This document shows positions 1 through 12,079 of a DNA stretch of 64,000 bases, in pieces (position 1 is the first letter of the stretch; each line of letters opens with the position of its first letter). The notes beneath the pieces were generated by a model. The model had not been told where the DNA came from. It ran no database searches and was given only the letters and a program-made list of their open reading frames with translations. The translations under genes and the position numbers were made by a program. Location: positions 23,051,092 to 23,115,091 of the forward strand of contig JAPXFY010000023.1 in the NCBI GenBank assembly GCA_030674185.1, given 5' to 3'. This DNA is from Monoplex corrugatus. Its lineage: Eukaryota > Mollusca > Gastropoda > Littorinimorpha > Ranellidae.

Positions 1-480
1 CTTCAGTATTGGTGTCGGCCACGAGATCGACGTCACGGGCACAATGGAGATGGAAGTCTGTTGATTTTCTTTTGATATTCTCCAGAAGAGGTTGGAAGGG
101 GATTGGAGATAGTAGATATCCTTGTTGTAGCATTGCAGGTTGGAAGAACTCATCTAGTTCATTATTAAAAAAAACTGTGGATGTTGTTTATAAAGAGCTC
201 TAATGATTTGGATTAGACCGTTTACGTTGAATCTATTGATGACGTACACTTTCCTGATATGAATGAAATCTTGTCGTATTGTTTCAGGGACTGATACTGG
301 ACCAGAAAACCTGAACTCATTGGCTTTGCCTGTTCTATATTCAATGGTTATAGCTTTTTTGGCGTTTTAAATATTTTGGTTTTCTGACCCTGGATCATAC
401 GAGTCCCATGTTTCACCATACACCAGAGGATAGGAATTTTGCATTCTGGAAAATTTGGCATAAATGTCCTGTTTAAGCTC
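1..480 (-). mobile_element. LINE reverse-transcriptase fragment
   Basis: Read on the minus strand, this edge fragment translates in pieces as a LINE reverse transcriptase. An IIRALYK-like stretch is followed by QQGYLLSPIPFQPLLENI, which matches the RT block usually written RQGCLLSPxLFNxxLE. It then reaches DVDLVADTNTE, a decayed form of the FADDIDLVA catalytic block (first D kept, second changed). Stops and frameshifts break it, and it runs off the window start. The 3' fragment at 6190-6530 may belong to the same family but lies on the other strand, so it is a separate insertion. Clade not assigned. Confidence 0.55.
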
Positions 481-1342
481 CATTACTTGGCCTTTCCACT
501 TGTCGAGATGCAGGATTCTATGTCGTTACGTCTTTCGTCGATAATATCGAGATTTGAGCACAGCACATGTTGTTCCTCTTTAGGCCTAACAGATTTCTTG
601 CTTTTGACTTCTGACATCATACACACATACCTGTCAGTTTGTGTTTTTATGTTTTATCCTGTACATTCAGACTTAGCAATCATGTCCGTTAACTGTGACA
701 AAGTTTGGGGAAAATGTTGATGACACAGGAATGACGATTGAAATATCGCCGAACGTTACCATTGTTGTTGTTGCCACCCTTGTCAGGTTTTTCTCCAATA
801 ATCCCTGTTTATACCAGAACGGGAGGGCAGACAAAAATTATGCCAGACACCTTGCCATGAGCAACACCAGAAGTAGGCTTATATCGGTTAGTCTTGCAGA
901 ACTGACAAAGGCTGCGGAGTCATCATCATTTCACCTGGTTGCCTGTGATAGTTGCTTTCCTAGTAAATTTTTTTACAGAAACCAATCGCACTGGAGTCCC
1001 ACAGACGCATGATAATATTTAAGCCAACAGCCCACAGTTACTTGTTAATGAAGAAATAACAAATGAATTGCAGATTTATTGACTCCAGAATGTTCATTCG
1101 TTATTTCTCTTAAATGTCTTCACATATCTGCTTTTAGACAACCGAATTACTGTTTAAAAAGGCATCTGGGATGGACTATGTTTTGAAGTTAAAAGGGCGT
1201 TATGTTTTATTGAGGTCAAAATCAAAAACAACATAAACAATCAAGAGAAAAACAGTTAGACTTCATCGTGCTTCGTGTGGAAAAGTAATTTATTGTTAGA
1301 CGAACACAAACAAATTAAACAAAACAAAACACGAGGCTACAA

Positions 1343-1370
1343 GGGGGGGGGGGGGGGGGGGGGGGGGGGG
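1343..1370 (+). repeat. Poly-G tract (28 G)
   Basis: Uninterrupted run of 28 G on the + strand. Two other G runs occur in the window (35588-35610 and 63335-63348). The exact length is probably unreliable for sequencing reasons. Confidence 0.9.
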
Positions 1371-1934
1371 TAAGGGAAAAGACCATCTTTTGAAATTAAA
1401 AGGCGTACAATATAAAACAAATCACGAGGATGTGTGGAGCAGAAGATTATCTTTTGAAATTCAAAGGCGTGAAAAGGCGTTGTAACATATTGAACCTATA
1501 ATGAGAAACCGAACAAGCAAACAAACAAGAGAGGTAATATACCGTATAGATCAGTCGGTCGCAGTCAAAGAAAGCGACTCGCTGGACTGTGCAGCCAATG
1601 CCTATCAGTTTGCAGATGAAGTCAGATCAGCACCTTTCTGGTTTACATTTTTAAATGGCGCAGGAAAATAAGGGCGCATTTCCTGAGAATGCTGTAATCT
1701 TTACAGATGCATTTGATTGGTTTGCTGAATATATTTCGAATTACATGTGTACACTGAGAGATAATCTCAAAAAATGTTTGGTTTGTGTGATGTGAGCCAT
1801 GTGCATGAATGAAGGAGAGAGATGAACAGAGTGACGTGTCACACACATACGTGTACACACAGACACAGACACACAGACAGACATGCATGTGTGCGCGCTC
1901 ACGTACGCGTGCACACCACAGACAGACGCGCTTA

Positions 1935-1971
1935 CTCTCTCTCTCTCTCTCTCTCTCTCCACACACACACA

Positions 1972-2050
<79 letters not shown>
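1935..2050 (+). repeat. (CT)n then (AC)n microsatellite
   Basis: About 25 bases of CT repeats lead into roughly 90 bases of AC repeats with a few interruptions. It ends about 45 bp before the SRCR exon acceptor at 2096/2097. Open frames across it (poly-TH or poly-VC) arise from the repeat and are not genes. Confidence 0.95.
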
Positions 2051-2054
<4 letters not shown>

Positions 2055-2096
2055 ACCGCACTTTGTTTAACTGTGTATGCGAACTGTGTGTTTTAG

Positions 2097-2238
2097 ACTG
2101 GGTGCGATTGACTGGAGGACTGGAACCTCATGAGGGACGACTGGAGGTGAATATATCTGGTGCGTGGTTGCCAGTATGTTCCAGAAATTTCTATCAACAG
2201 GAAGCAGATGTTGTTTGCAGACATCTCGGTTTTCCCAT
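2097..2238 (+). CDS. SRCR domain 1, first-half exon (phase 1 to 2)
   Basis: The exon lies between a TTTTAG acceptor and a GTGAGT donor. It is 142 nt: two bases completing a codon, 46 codons, and two bases left over. The peptide contains GRLEVNISGAWLPVC and, 16 residues after that cysteine, VCRHLGFP. This is the canonical first half of a scavenger-receptor cysteine-rich domain (GRLEV..G.W..VC, then VCRxLG). SRCR domains are extracellular disulphide-bonded modules that bind ligands in receptors and secreted proteins. The two cysteines here are completed by four in the exon at 14972-15141, reached across a 12.7-kb intron. The phases join exactly. The 5' portion of the gene is outside the window. 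Confidence 0.88.
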
Positions 2239-2288
2239 GTGAGTTGCAACTTCTTTGTCATATATTGGATGCGTTGTTTTTACGAATT

Positions 2289-5075
2289 CATCATCATCAT
2301 CATCAGGTGCCTTCCACATGGCGTTGGCAATCATGGCCTTCCATCTGTTTCTATCTCCTGTTGCCTCAAGCACCTCTTTCACCCTCTTTGCTTTAGCCAC
2401 TCTGCAAGTCCGTCCAGTATCTTCTTCCTGGGTCTACCTGGTGCTCTCTTTCCTTCCAGCTTTCCTGTTGTGACCGGGTGCTCCAATCCTCCTTTCCTCA
2501 TAAAATGGCCCATAAATGTTGCCTGTCTTTTCCTAATCTTCATTATGAATGATCTTCTTGTGTCTGCCTCCATCAAGACTGTCTCGTTTGTTTTCTTTGC
2601 TGTCCATGGAACTCTCAGTATTCTTCTTAGAAACCACATCTTGGCTGCCTCAGTCTTGTTCTGGCTTTGCTTAACTGTCCACACCTCATAACCGTATAAC
2701 AGTATTATTCTATATAACATTCAAAAACCCTCTTCCTGATGTTAATTGATAGGCATTTGTTGGTAAGAATGCTTTTCATCTTCTTGAATGCTGTTTTGGC
2801 TTGGCCAATTCTGCTGGTTATTTCTATTGTGCATCTGCTGTCTGGTGAAATGATCGTTCCCAGATATTTAAACTTATCAACCTGTCTCAAGGTTGTGCCG
2901 TTTGCTGTTGTTTCGCATGAGGGGATTTGTTGTTTTTTACTGATGACCATAACTTGTCTTCCTGTTGTTTAGTTCCAACCCCTTACCTTTGCTTTCTATT
3001 TCTAGTATATTCACAAGGTTTTGTAGGTCCCTTTCATTTTCTGCAGTCAGCACGGTGTCATCTGCGTATCGAACGTTGTTTATCATTTTCCTCCAACCTT
3101 TAATCCAGGGTCTTCCTCTAGGTTTCTCATGATGTTTTCGCTGTGAAGTGAAAACAGATCTGGTGACAAAACACAACCTTGTCTGACTCTTCTTTTGATG
3201 TTTAGGAAAGAGCTTATATCGTTTTCCATTCTCATTACAACTGTTTGTACCCAACACATAATTTTGATTATTCGTAGATCTTTTCCATCAATATTGAGTC
3301 TTTCTAGTTGGTTGATCAATTCTTCATGTGTTACCCGATCGAAAGCCTTGGTGTAATCAACAAAGCATGGACATAAATCTTTATTCATTTCGATTGACCT
3401 CTCTATGAGAGTTCTTAGGATGTATATGGCATTAATACGTCCTTTTCTTTGGACATATCTACACTAATCTTCTGCTATTTCTCTTTTGATTGTATTCCTT
3501 GATGAATATTCTTAATAGGATTTTTGTTACATGACTCATCAAATTGATTGTGCGATGGAGTTCGCATTTTATAGCCCCTGTCTTCTTTGGAAGTGCAATG
3601 AAAATTGATTTTGACATATCTTTGGGTTTTTTTTCCAGTGTCATAAATTTCATTTAGCAGGACTGTTATTTTTTCAGTACCAAATTCCTCCAGGGCTTCA
3701 ATCATCTATGTAGTAATGTTGTCTGGTCCTGGGTCTTTTCCTGATTTTATCTTTTTCAGTACTGCTCTAACTTCATCTTTCATTACGGGTGGTCTTTCAA
3801 CGTTCTTTCTTATAATGTGTTCTTCGTTTCTGTCATCTTCAAAAAGGTCTTTAATGTACTCTCCCCATCTGTCTTATATTTTGTCTTTTTCCACGATAAG
3901 CGTACCATCTTTCGATTTTAAGCAACCAGTTGATGTGCATGTATTTTTCCTCTGGACAATTTCGTCAATTCGTCTGTACATACCCTGAGGATCCGTTTTG
4001 TGTTGGTCTTCTGTTTCTTTGCATTTTGTTTTCAGCCAAGTTTCCTTAGCTTCATTGCACCTCTTCCTGATTTCTTTGTTTATCTTCCCGTATATCTCCT
4101 CGTTTCTCTTTGCCTTCCTCTGTTCCTCCATCAAGCCTAAAATTTCTTTTGTCATCCAGTTCATTTTTTGCTTTTCTATCTACTTCAGGGATTTCTTCAC
4201 AAGCTTTATTTATCGAATTTCTCAACTTTGTCCATTGTTCTTCACTGTCACCAACGTCTTCCAGAGCACTGAATTTTGTTTTGAACATGTACGATAAGTT
4301 TTGTACGTATCACTTCATCTGTCTTTAAGAGTCTAAGATTTAGTTTCTGTTGCAGTCTGCACCTAGTAGTGTTTTGGTTGACAGTAAAGAATTTTGAAAT
4401 CTTTTATTAATCAGGATGTAGTCAATCTGATTTTTGGTATTATCTCCTGGACACATCCAAGTCCATTTTCTTCTATTAGGTTGCTCAAATCAGGTGTTTC
4501 CTACTATGAACTCATTCATTTGTGCCCGTTCTACAAGTTTCCCTCCCCTTTCATTTTGTGTACCAAGGCCATGAGGTCCAACTATATCCTCCACTCTATC
4601 CTGTCCCACTTTAGCATTAAAATCTCCCATTATTACAGTAACTTCTTGTGGTTTACATTGGGCCTTGGCCATCTCTAATACTTCGTAGAAGTTGTCGATG
4701 TCTTCCTTAGTACTTGCGGATGTTGGTGCATACACCTGAATGATGTTGATATCAGATGGCCTGCCACCCAATTTTACCAGCAAAACTCTGTCGGACACAT
4801 CCCTGTATCCCCTGACTGCTTTTGATTTGCCCCTGTCCATTACGATGCCTACTCCTCTTTAATGTGAGTTTCCACCAGAACATATTACTGTACACTCTCC
4901 TGATGTTATCATGCCTGCCCCCTTCCATCTCACTTCCCCTAATCCTAAAATAGTAATGTTAAGCCTTTCCATCTCCATTTTGATATTGTCTAAGTTACCT
5001 TTTTGCAACAATATTCTAACGTTCCATGTTGCGATTTTGGTATTTTTCTGAGGTTTGCAGATGAAGAAACTACAC
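2289..5075 (-). mobile_element. LINE family A, copy 1 (EN + RT, decayed)
   Basis: Minus-strand non-LTR retrotransposon with its 3' end at the (ATG)n/(CAT)n tail at 2289-2305. Read from high to low coordinates it shows an endonuclease (ATWNVRILLQ near 5030, MGDFNAKVGQD near 4630), then an RT domain. RT landmarks are FVDYTKAFDRV near 3350, VRQGCVLSP near 3190, and YADDTVLTAE near 3060. A C-terminal region follows with GRPRKKILDGLAEWL near 2430 and RNRWKAMIANAM near 2340. Stops and frameshifts make it inactive. The EN part is the kind of protein databases often mislabel 'craniofacial development protein 2-like'. It sits in the intron just after the first SRCR exon. No clear target-site duplication was found. 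Confidence 0.88.
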
Positions 5076-6189
5076 ATGTACGATAAGCCTGTAATTCATT
5101 GTCAACAGGAACTTTCTCCAGCACATCGAAAATATGCAATACCTTTGACAAAAAATCAATTGAAATTCCTGCGTGCGTTGAGAAACTTGAACAGGATATG
5201 ATTAAATGCTAAGGAAATTGCACAACATGTAAAAAGCTCGCAAAAATATGATCTGGTATTTCTCCTTTCCTTGCAGAGCTACACAGCATTCAACACACGA
5301 TCTGTCTGCAAAGGTGTTGGATCTGTGGCAGAATTCTTTGTACATAGAGGCATCTGTTCTTACTGAAGTTCATAGTTACCATTTAAATTAAAAATTCTTT
5401 AAATTTCAAAGAAAGATATTTTGATTCAGTTGTAAGAACTAAGAAAATGTTTGACATAAAAGCAGCTATTAGAACTAAGAAAACGTTAGGCATAAAAGTA
5501 ACTATTATTTATCTTCACCATTCGGATATCACATACCATGACTTATCTTTCATAGAAAATAGATGTTTGAGTGCGTGTTTTCAAGCTTTACACTGCAAAG
5601 ACAAAGTTATTGGGGATCAGTGGATAGTATGCATATAACGGAAACAAAACAAAACAAAACAAAAAACGGAAACAAAAACAACCAACTAAGCCTGATGCCA
5701 ATGAAAAACTTTTATAACAGATTCACACTTAATCGCATGCAAACATCTTTTTTCTCATTTCTGTGACAAACTTTGTTTAATACAGTGTGCGTACAGTCAG
5801 GTGAACCGTTTGGATGAAATATCTACCAGATTTTGAAATGAAAAGTAAATGCAGTCTGATAAACCATTCCTTTGGGTGAAACACATACTCGGTTTGGAAT
5901 GAGGATCAGTGAAAAGAGAACTTTGGTGCTGAAAAACTGTAAGCCATTTGGGACAAAAATCGCAGTCAGTGGTAGAAACCTAGAGACAGTCAGTTTAAGT
6001 GTCCTGCTGCCGGCATCAGTCAAAAAGGATATAAGCTTAAATCCTTGCGAGGACTGCTCAAACAGCAGCAGTACTGGTTAAAATGACACCGGTCAAGAGA
6101 TACAAAAACACCGCACTCAGATTCAAATTCATTCTGTTGCATACACCCATGCTCATCATCTTCCTATTTCCTAGCGAGACATGTACTTT
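5076..6189. other. Unassigned intronic sequence
   Basis: No gene or known repeat recognised. An A-rich (AAAAC)n patch lies near 5642-5670. The short ORFs have no family resemblance. Confidence 0.35.
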
Positions 6190-6530
6190 GACAGCAGAAC
6201 TGTAGAAGAAGATATAGACAGTGGAGATCAGATGCTTCAGAAGACTCCTCGGCATCTCTTACACTGATCAGATTACAAGCGGCAAAGTGCAAAACAATAT
6301 TACCCAGCACTTGGGAAAATGAGAAGACCTGTTGTCTAGGATAAAGAATAGAAAGCCAAGGTTATATGTTCAAGTCCTGTAACAAGATCCAGCAAAATTT
6401 CAAAGATTATTCTCTAGAGAACATTACAAGAGAACATTAGAAATGGCAGACAGAAGAAGATACCGACAGGAGTAAATTTTAGTCACACCCAAGGCGACAG
6501 GAGTAAATTTTAGTCACACCCAAGGCACAC
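6190..6530 (+). mobile_element. LINE 3'-end fragment
   Basis: Frame containing RCFRRLLGISYTDQIT near 6230, then NNITQHLG and, after a stop, EDLLSRIKNRKPRLY. This is the conserved region downstream of RT in several LINE families (MRCYRRLLGISYxDHIT...RKLRWYGH). A 31-bp sequence is duplicated in tandem at the 3' end (two copies around 6466-6525). Broken by stops and 5' truncated. Confidence 0.6.
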
Positions 6531-7307
6531 GCCCACAATCATGACAGGTAGAGGCTACTAGAGCAGCGTCCATTGGTATGGCAGTCCTACAGGTTTAGCG
6601 GGTTGCAGAACCATATAGTAATACTGTAAGCTGTAAACGTACCAACGGACTGGACTGTTGGGTTTGAGTTATCATGTCAGGATTAAAACAGCAGAGAAGA
6701 ACAAGTAAAACGGTCCATTTTTGAAATAATCTCTTATCTACAAATAAATACCACAACAAAGAAAAATAGATAAACAAATAACGAAATAATTAACATTATA
6801 ACAAAACAGTTAACGAACTAAATAGATAAATAGATAAAATGAATAAACAAAGAAAGAAAGAAAGAGAGAAAGAGAAAGCTTTATTTGTTATTGGCCATTC
6901 ATATTGCAGAGTGGCCTTGAGTATTCAACAGTGCTAAGCTGTCAAGATTATGGCATCCAACAAACATCTGAAAGAGTGCATAAAGTGAACTTCTGGAAAA
7001 CCAAATAACACCACCATCCTTGAACTAGCTGTAGTAGGCAGAAATTCTATGTGAAAGAAAGATAAAAAAGACAAAAAAACGGCACAGCTCATAAAAAAGG
7101 AGTATGGTCAAAGCAACATACCACATCACAAAAAATAGTCTTCTCTCAAACGACAGAAAAACCGCAAATTCCTAGAAAGTAATTTCTTTTCATGTATGAT
7201 CAGAAGAACATTTCTGTGCATGTTTGCAAAGACACGAAGCCTCTGTTCCTATACAGTTTGATGAAAACGTACAAGAAGAGCTGACTGTCAAGGTGCAGAA
7301 AGGTTGG
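6531..7307. other. Unassigned A/T-rich intronic sequence
   Basis: Nothing recognisable beyond short A-rich and GAAA-like runs near 6850-6880. The next element's 8-bp target-site duplication begins at 7308. Confidence 0.35.
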
Positions 7308-7936
7308 CTGGTTTTAGGTACCGGCAGGCACGTCATTTTGCTGACATCACTGTGAAAAATTGACGATTTTGTTTTTTTTTATCAAACGCATATTCAGCTG
7401 TCACATCGCTACTTCTTTAAACCATTATGAGAAAAATAAAGATTGATTTCTCTTCTTTCAGTCGAGTGTATTCTTGTTATTACTGAGTGTGTGTGGTGAA
7501 TGGACGATGACAAAATACGAGCCGTGTGTGTGATCGCTTTCCGCGTGTTGTGCCGCTTTTTGTTCGAGGCCGAGTGAAGCCCCAAACTGACTCTTTTTTT
7601 CAACTGAAAGTCTACGCGCGACACTCGCACTGCATAGCTATACGTAGGCTAGTATCAAAATGTCGGTCAGGCCATGAGGAAATTGAATACCTAACAGCCA
7701 GTCTGATTTGATTAACCATTTGCAAGATATTAACCCTTTTGTACGCACGGTGTTCTAAAAATTTGAATTCTGACGAACACGAATCTTGAAAATATGGCAT
7801 CTTCAGGTGAAAATATAAAACAATGAATACTCTTTCGAGTGCGCATGGTTACAGTCACATTCATACGCTGTCGCGAATAGACTTTTATCAGTTTGAATGA
7901 GTACCGACTTCCATCGTCTGTCGATCTCAAACCAAG

Positions 7937-7997
7937 ATGACGTCGAGTACTTTCGATTCTGTGCCGTCAGTTTTTGATGAAATTCGAGTACATATCG
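7937..7997 (+). CDS. Transposon-borne small gene, exon 1 (left copy)
   Basis: ATG at 7937 opens 20 codons plus one base (MTSSTFDSVPSVFDEI...), ending at a GTAAGT donor (phase 1). The right copy of the transposon has the same 61-nt exon, start and donor on the minus strand (48904-48964), but a CGA-to-TGA change has made a stop there. No family recognised. Because start, donor and length persist in two independently inserted copies, this is probably a genuine element gene and not chance. Confidence 0.5.
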
Positions 7998-8219
7998 GTA
8001 AGTATGTATGAATTAAATAAAAAAATTTCATCTTATGAGTAAGTTTTACTCTGTGATTAGATGAATAGATTTTAAGCTATTCGATCAGAAGTGGCAACAA
8101 TCATTTCAATCACAAACCAGCACATGTTTTCTCAGAAGAGAGAAAGCCAGGCAACTTAAGTTCGTCTTTTCCATAAATATTGACTGTCAGCGATAAATAA
8201 CTTCCTTTAAAAGTTATAA

Positions 8220-8700
8220 ATAAAAGTCTTATAATCTGAAATATTTTTATGAATGTTTACAGATCAAACATGGTTATATAGATCTAGATATATATAAGAT
8301 CAGTGATGATTATATAGATCTGTATAAGATCAGTGATGAACAATTTCTTTAAAAAGTTATACAAAAAGTCTTAGAATCTGAATCTTTTTTTATGAATGTG
8401 TATAGATCAAACATGATTATACAGATCTATGTAAGATCAGTGATGAATAATTTCTTCAAAAAGTTATACAAAAAGTCTTAGAATCTAAATCTTTGTTTAT
8501 GAATGTGTATAGATCAAACATGATTATACAGATCTATATAAGATCAGTGATGAATAATTTCTTTAAAAAGTTATATAAAAAGTCTTAGAATCTGATTTTT
8601 TTAATGAATGATTGTTTACAAAATAAACATGATAATGTATAAGATATCTTAGAATCTGAATTTTGTTTATGAATGATTGTTTACAAAGTAAACATGATTA
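8220..8700 (+). repeat. 107-bp tandem repeat inside the transposon
   Basis: AT-rich units containing AAAAAGTTAT, TCTTAGAATCTGA, TTTATGAATG and AGATCAGTGATGA recur. AAAAAGTTAT starts at 8351, 8458 and 8565, a period of exactly 107 bp, with degenerate copies on either side. The matching place in the right copy (about 48190-48460) has fewer units, so the array changed length after the copies separated. Confidence 0.8.
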
Positions 8701-8759
8701 TACATGACCTACTATTTCTGTAAATCAAGAGTGCAACTGTTGTTGGATACAGTGTGTGT

Positions 8760-8801
8760 ATTACATGCGTGTAGGCGTGTGTGTTTGTGTGTGTGTGAGC
8801 G

Positions 8802-8850
<49 letters not shown>
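8760..8850 (+). repeat. (GT)n microsatellite
   Basis: Imperfect GT repeats becoming a pure GT tract at about 8803-8848. The right copy of the transposon has the complementary AC tract at 48046-48106. Confidence 0.95.
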
Positions 8851-9069
8851 ATGCCTGCACATGCAAACAGTGCTACACTAGACATGCACTTCAGTATTAG
8901 GTACTGTGTATGTGTTATGTTTGTTGGTATTTTAATGAATTGTGTCACTGACATAGACTGTGACTTGTACATAATTTGAGAGGCGCGTGTGTGTTTTTGG
9001 GTGTTGGTGTTTGTGTGTGCATCAGACTGAAGTATAAATCAGAGTAGTGTTTTGTCTTGTTTATTGCAG

Positions 9070-9175
9070 AAAATGATCAGTTCCTCAAACTAAAGTAAGT
9101 TTTTTTCTGGCAAGTGGAAAAGGCTGTCGTCTGAATCTTCCACAGGTGACACTGAACAACACTTTGCTTCTGCAG
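9070..9175 (+). pseudogene. Transposon-borne small gene, exon 2 (left copy, broken)
   Basis: TTATTGCAG acceptor, then ENDQFLKLK and a TAA stop. Alignment to the right copy (47167-47270, where the exon is 104 nt and open for 34 codons) shows that the left stop is a point change of a TCA codon. The left copy also has length changes that shift the frame. The exon ends at CTGCAG before GTTTGT in both copies. Function unknown. Confidence 0.45.
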
Positions 9176-9914
9176 GTTTGTAAACTAAATAAATGTAGTA
9201 TGATGATTCCAGAAGGGCAGAGGGTGAGGCAGGGTATAAAATAAAATGAGGACGTGGGGAAATATAGTGTGGATTGCAAAAAAGTCAAATTATGACAAGT
9301 GCACATACATGAATTTGCAAACGTCTCCTTTTGTTTTTATTCAAAATGGGACAATGTATCATCATTCAAAATGGGACAGTGTGTCATATGAAGAAGACTG
9401 AGCAGAAGTATGTGCAGGAAAAGACAATGTTTTACCTTCAGGAGAGAGATCTCGGCTGTTTATGGGTTGATTTTCATCAAATTTTTATCTGTAGTATCAA
9501 TAGGTTAAAAACAGTAAGCTATCTCATTTCCCCTTTCTGTCCTTCTATTACATTTACTGTGGAGATATTTCCCATCTCCAAGGTGAACTTAACTGCAGAC
9601 CTGTTAGTGCCAGACCACCTTCATATGTAGGCATGCAGGAGATCAAATCATGTAGAAGATATATAGGCCCTACATATTACTGATCCCAAGATCCAAAAAT
9701 GGATATGACTTCCTACTTGGCTGTTAATAGCTATTAATGAGAACACACGTGGGACTTGCAGCTCATGAACACCAAAGATTGTCAGTCTTGTATTAAGTCA
9801 TTTCTTTTCCAATACTTGTGAAGACACACATGCAGTACAAATTTGATCTCTCTCCATCTAGATCTATACACATACAATAAAAGTCACCGAGACTGTCTTC
9901 CTCTATGTCATCAG

Positions 9915-10103
9915 GTGATGCTGCTGATGGAGCAGGGCAACAAGCCATTTGATGAGGCGTACAGTTTCTCTAGCAACTGTTTCCGTCTGCTGAAATTTCC
10001 AGACTACGCTATCTCCATCAAAACTGAGACAAAGTTGAAGACTACACACCCATCTCAGAGAACAGCTTTTCGTTCTCAGACTGTGCTAATAACTGAGTGT
10101 TAG
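9915..10103 (+). CDS. Transposon-borne small gene, exon 3 (left copy)
   Basis: The acceptor is TCATCAG and the exon starts in phase 0. It has 62 codons (VMLLMEQGNKPFDEAYSF...) and ends at TAG 10101-10103. Joined to exons 1 and 2 the family would encode about 117 residues. The right copy (46179-46333) lacks 36 nt between two short direct repeats and has a 2-nt insertion that breaks the frame. No domain recognised. It is far too short for a usual cut-and-paste transposase, so it may be an accessory protein, a captured host exon set, or the remnant of something longer. Confidence 0.45.
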   Translation: MMLLMEQGNKPFDEAYSFSSNCFRLLKFPDYAISIKTETKLKTTHPSQRTAFRSQTVLITEC

Positions 10104-11265
10104 CCCTTTCCTTGAAGAGACTGGACTTTCACGTTCACAGCTTCTTTCAGGAAATCCGGTGTTGTCTTTAGTGCCTCAGTCTTTTGGTCTTCTTAAAGAC
10201 CTAAGTTCTCTACGAAAGAAGGAAGATGAGCCTTTTTAGGTGAGAAGAACATGATGTAGTCCACAGAAAGTACATCATTTCGTCAGACATAGAGTTGGTC
10301 CCTTCATCAACCAGCAGAGGAACCTGGAGTTTGGCCAACTTGGATGAAATTAAACCCAAATTCAGGCTTTACACGACCCTGTTTTGTTAAATAAAAAAGA
10401 AAACTAGTACCACATGTATTACTATTACTCCAGTCTAGTAATAGTACAACTCTATGCCTGTTGTGTCAACACAAATCGTACAGTCCCTTTTCAACATTGG
10501 TTCCTTTGGAACCCTGACATTTGTTCATGAAATCATTTTTTATAAGTATAGCATAAACACTGACACTTCATCAGTACAGAGTGGACATAAGTTTATATCG
10601 CTAGAAAGTAGGCAAGCTTAAAATTCAGGTTCTTGCTTTTATAACGGCCATCTGTCATGATGTGACTAGCATAACTTCACATTTGGCTCATGAAATTTGG
10701 GTATTTAGTGAGGGATTGACCTCATACCTTATTCTGATTTAAACACAAGTAAATAGTGTAAAAGAGGACAGCATTCTGCGTATTGTGTGTCCAAATATGA
10801 AGTGAATCCAACAACTGGTTCAAAAGTTACAGTCGTTTGTACTCCTATGTCAGCTTGGTGCCTCCGCCACAGGCGATTTTGGCAATTTCATGAAGTTTTG
10901 ATCTCTATAACAAACAAACGTGGCTATTCTTGAGCTTCAAAAAAATTAGACTAAGTCTATATAGACAGTTGTACTAAAGTACAAACACAAGTTGCAATTA
11001 AAGCACATCTTCTCCAAGATATGAACCTGTAAACATACCCTGCCGTGCTAATTTGAACTTACGTAAAATACGCATTTTGCCATTTTTGCTCCCTTACAAC
11101 TCTCTTTGTAACTGAATAAATCTCCTGCTTTTCTGTTTTCATGTAACCTTATATTACAAAGAATCAGTTATTTTAAAATGAAATCTCTAGTTGTTGTTTT
11201 TTTAATACACATAATCAAAAACAGCTTTCCATAGTGTTTTTGCGTGTTACGTTAAAGGTGTCATC
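10104..11265. other. Transposon interior without a clear gene
   Basis: This stretch is conserved in the right copy at about 45000-46180. Read on the minus strand of the left copy, a short open stretch containing LVDEGTNSMSDEMMYF occurs at about 10260-10330 and is also present in the right copy (about 45980-46020). It faintly resembles the LVDESTD block of hAT transposases. No longer frame survives, so this is only a hint. Confidence 0.35.
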
Positions 11266-12079
11266 TTAAAACCCTCTAGGGCCGTGTGGGCACAAAGTCT
11301 GTGTTGCTGGGGAAGTACATAAAACTCATTCAAGCAACAGTATGGACTGTCCAGTTTATCTCCATCACTATACCACACCCGAACTCTGTCTCCGGAGTTA
11401 CAGCAGACTTCCTATTATCACTGACCCCTGCCACATCAGCAAGTGTTCACGTGGAGTCAAATTTCACCCCTCGCTATATCAACATGTGAGTATAGCCACG
11501 GTTTGGTTTGGTTTTTCTTGTCACTGATGTAACTGGGAAGGGAAAGGGAAGGAACGGTGTGTGTATGTAGTTTTGTGTTCCCGTAGTGATATTCGAAAGT
11601 CATAGTGCCAGATTTGACCCAACAGGCCTTTCATGAAACTTGCAAGGGAAGTAACTCTTCCCTTGCGTGCCATATCTGGCACATCAGGCTTTTAATGAAA
11701 AGTTATGAAGAAGTTATGTCTGATGTCTGCTTTTTGTGTAGCAATTTTGGGGCACATTTTTAAATGAAAATGATGAGATTTGCTTTTAATGGTTGTTTAC
11801 TTGATGGATTTCTATGAGTTACATTTTCAAAATATAAAAAAGAATCAAACCGATTTTATTATTCATTTCTTTTCATTCCTCTACTCATCCAGTTTGTGAT
11901 TCAATCCTGTTTATATTCACTTGTTGATTTGTCTATGTACACATACATATTGTTTTAAAGTTATCTGCTTTACTTATTTATTTTTCATGTGATCATCCTT
12001 CATTTATTTATACAACTTTTTTTTCCAGCATGTCAACTCGACAGATGCCAGTCACAAATGTCTGCCGGTTTGTTACTGA

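Larger units (their letters stand above)
481..2096. other. Non-coding stretch before the first SRCR exon
   Basis: No gene recognised. Contains a 28-base poly-G run, a CT tract and a long AC tract listed separately. Short ORFs at 695-1012 and within the AC repeat lack any recognisable family or splice context. The 5' exons of the SRCR gene are expected to lie to the left and were not seen here. Confidence 0.4.

Noticed and set aside
1555..1670. Exon reading LDCAANAYQFADEVRSAPFW
   Set aside because: Open and protein-like, but no acceptor/donor pair with suitable phase and no family recognised. Possibly old repeat DNA.
1643..2242. Poly-His/Thr and poly-Val/Cys proteins over AC/GT tracts (also at 12282-12885, 16263-16876, 23897-24550, 42303-42734)
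   Set aside because: Dinucleotide repeats read in open frames. No conserved domain and both strands are open.
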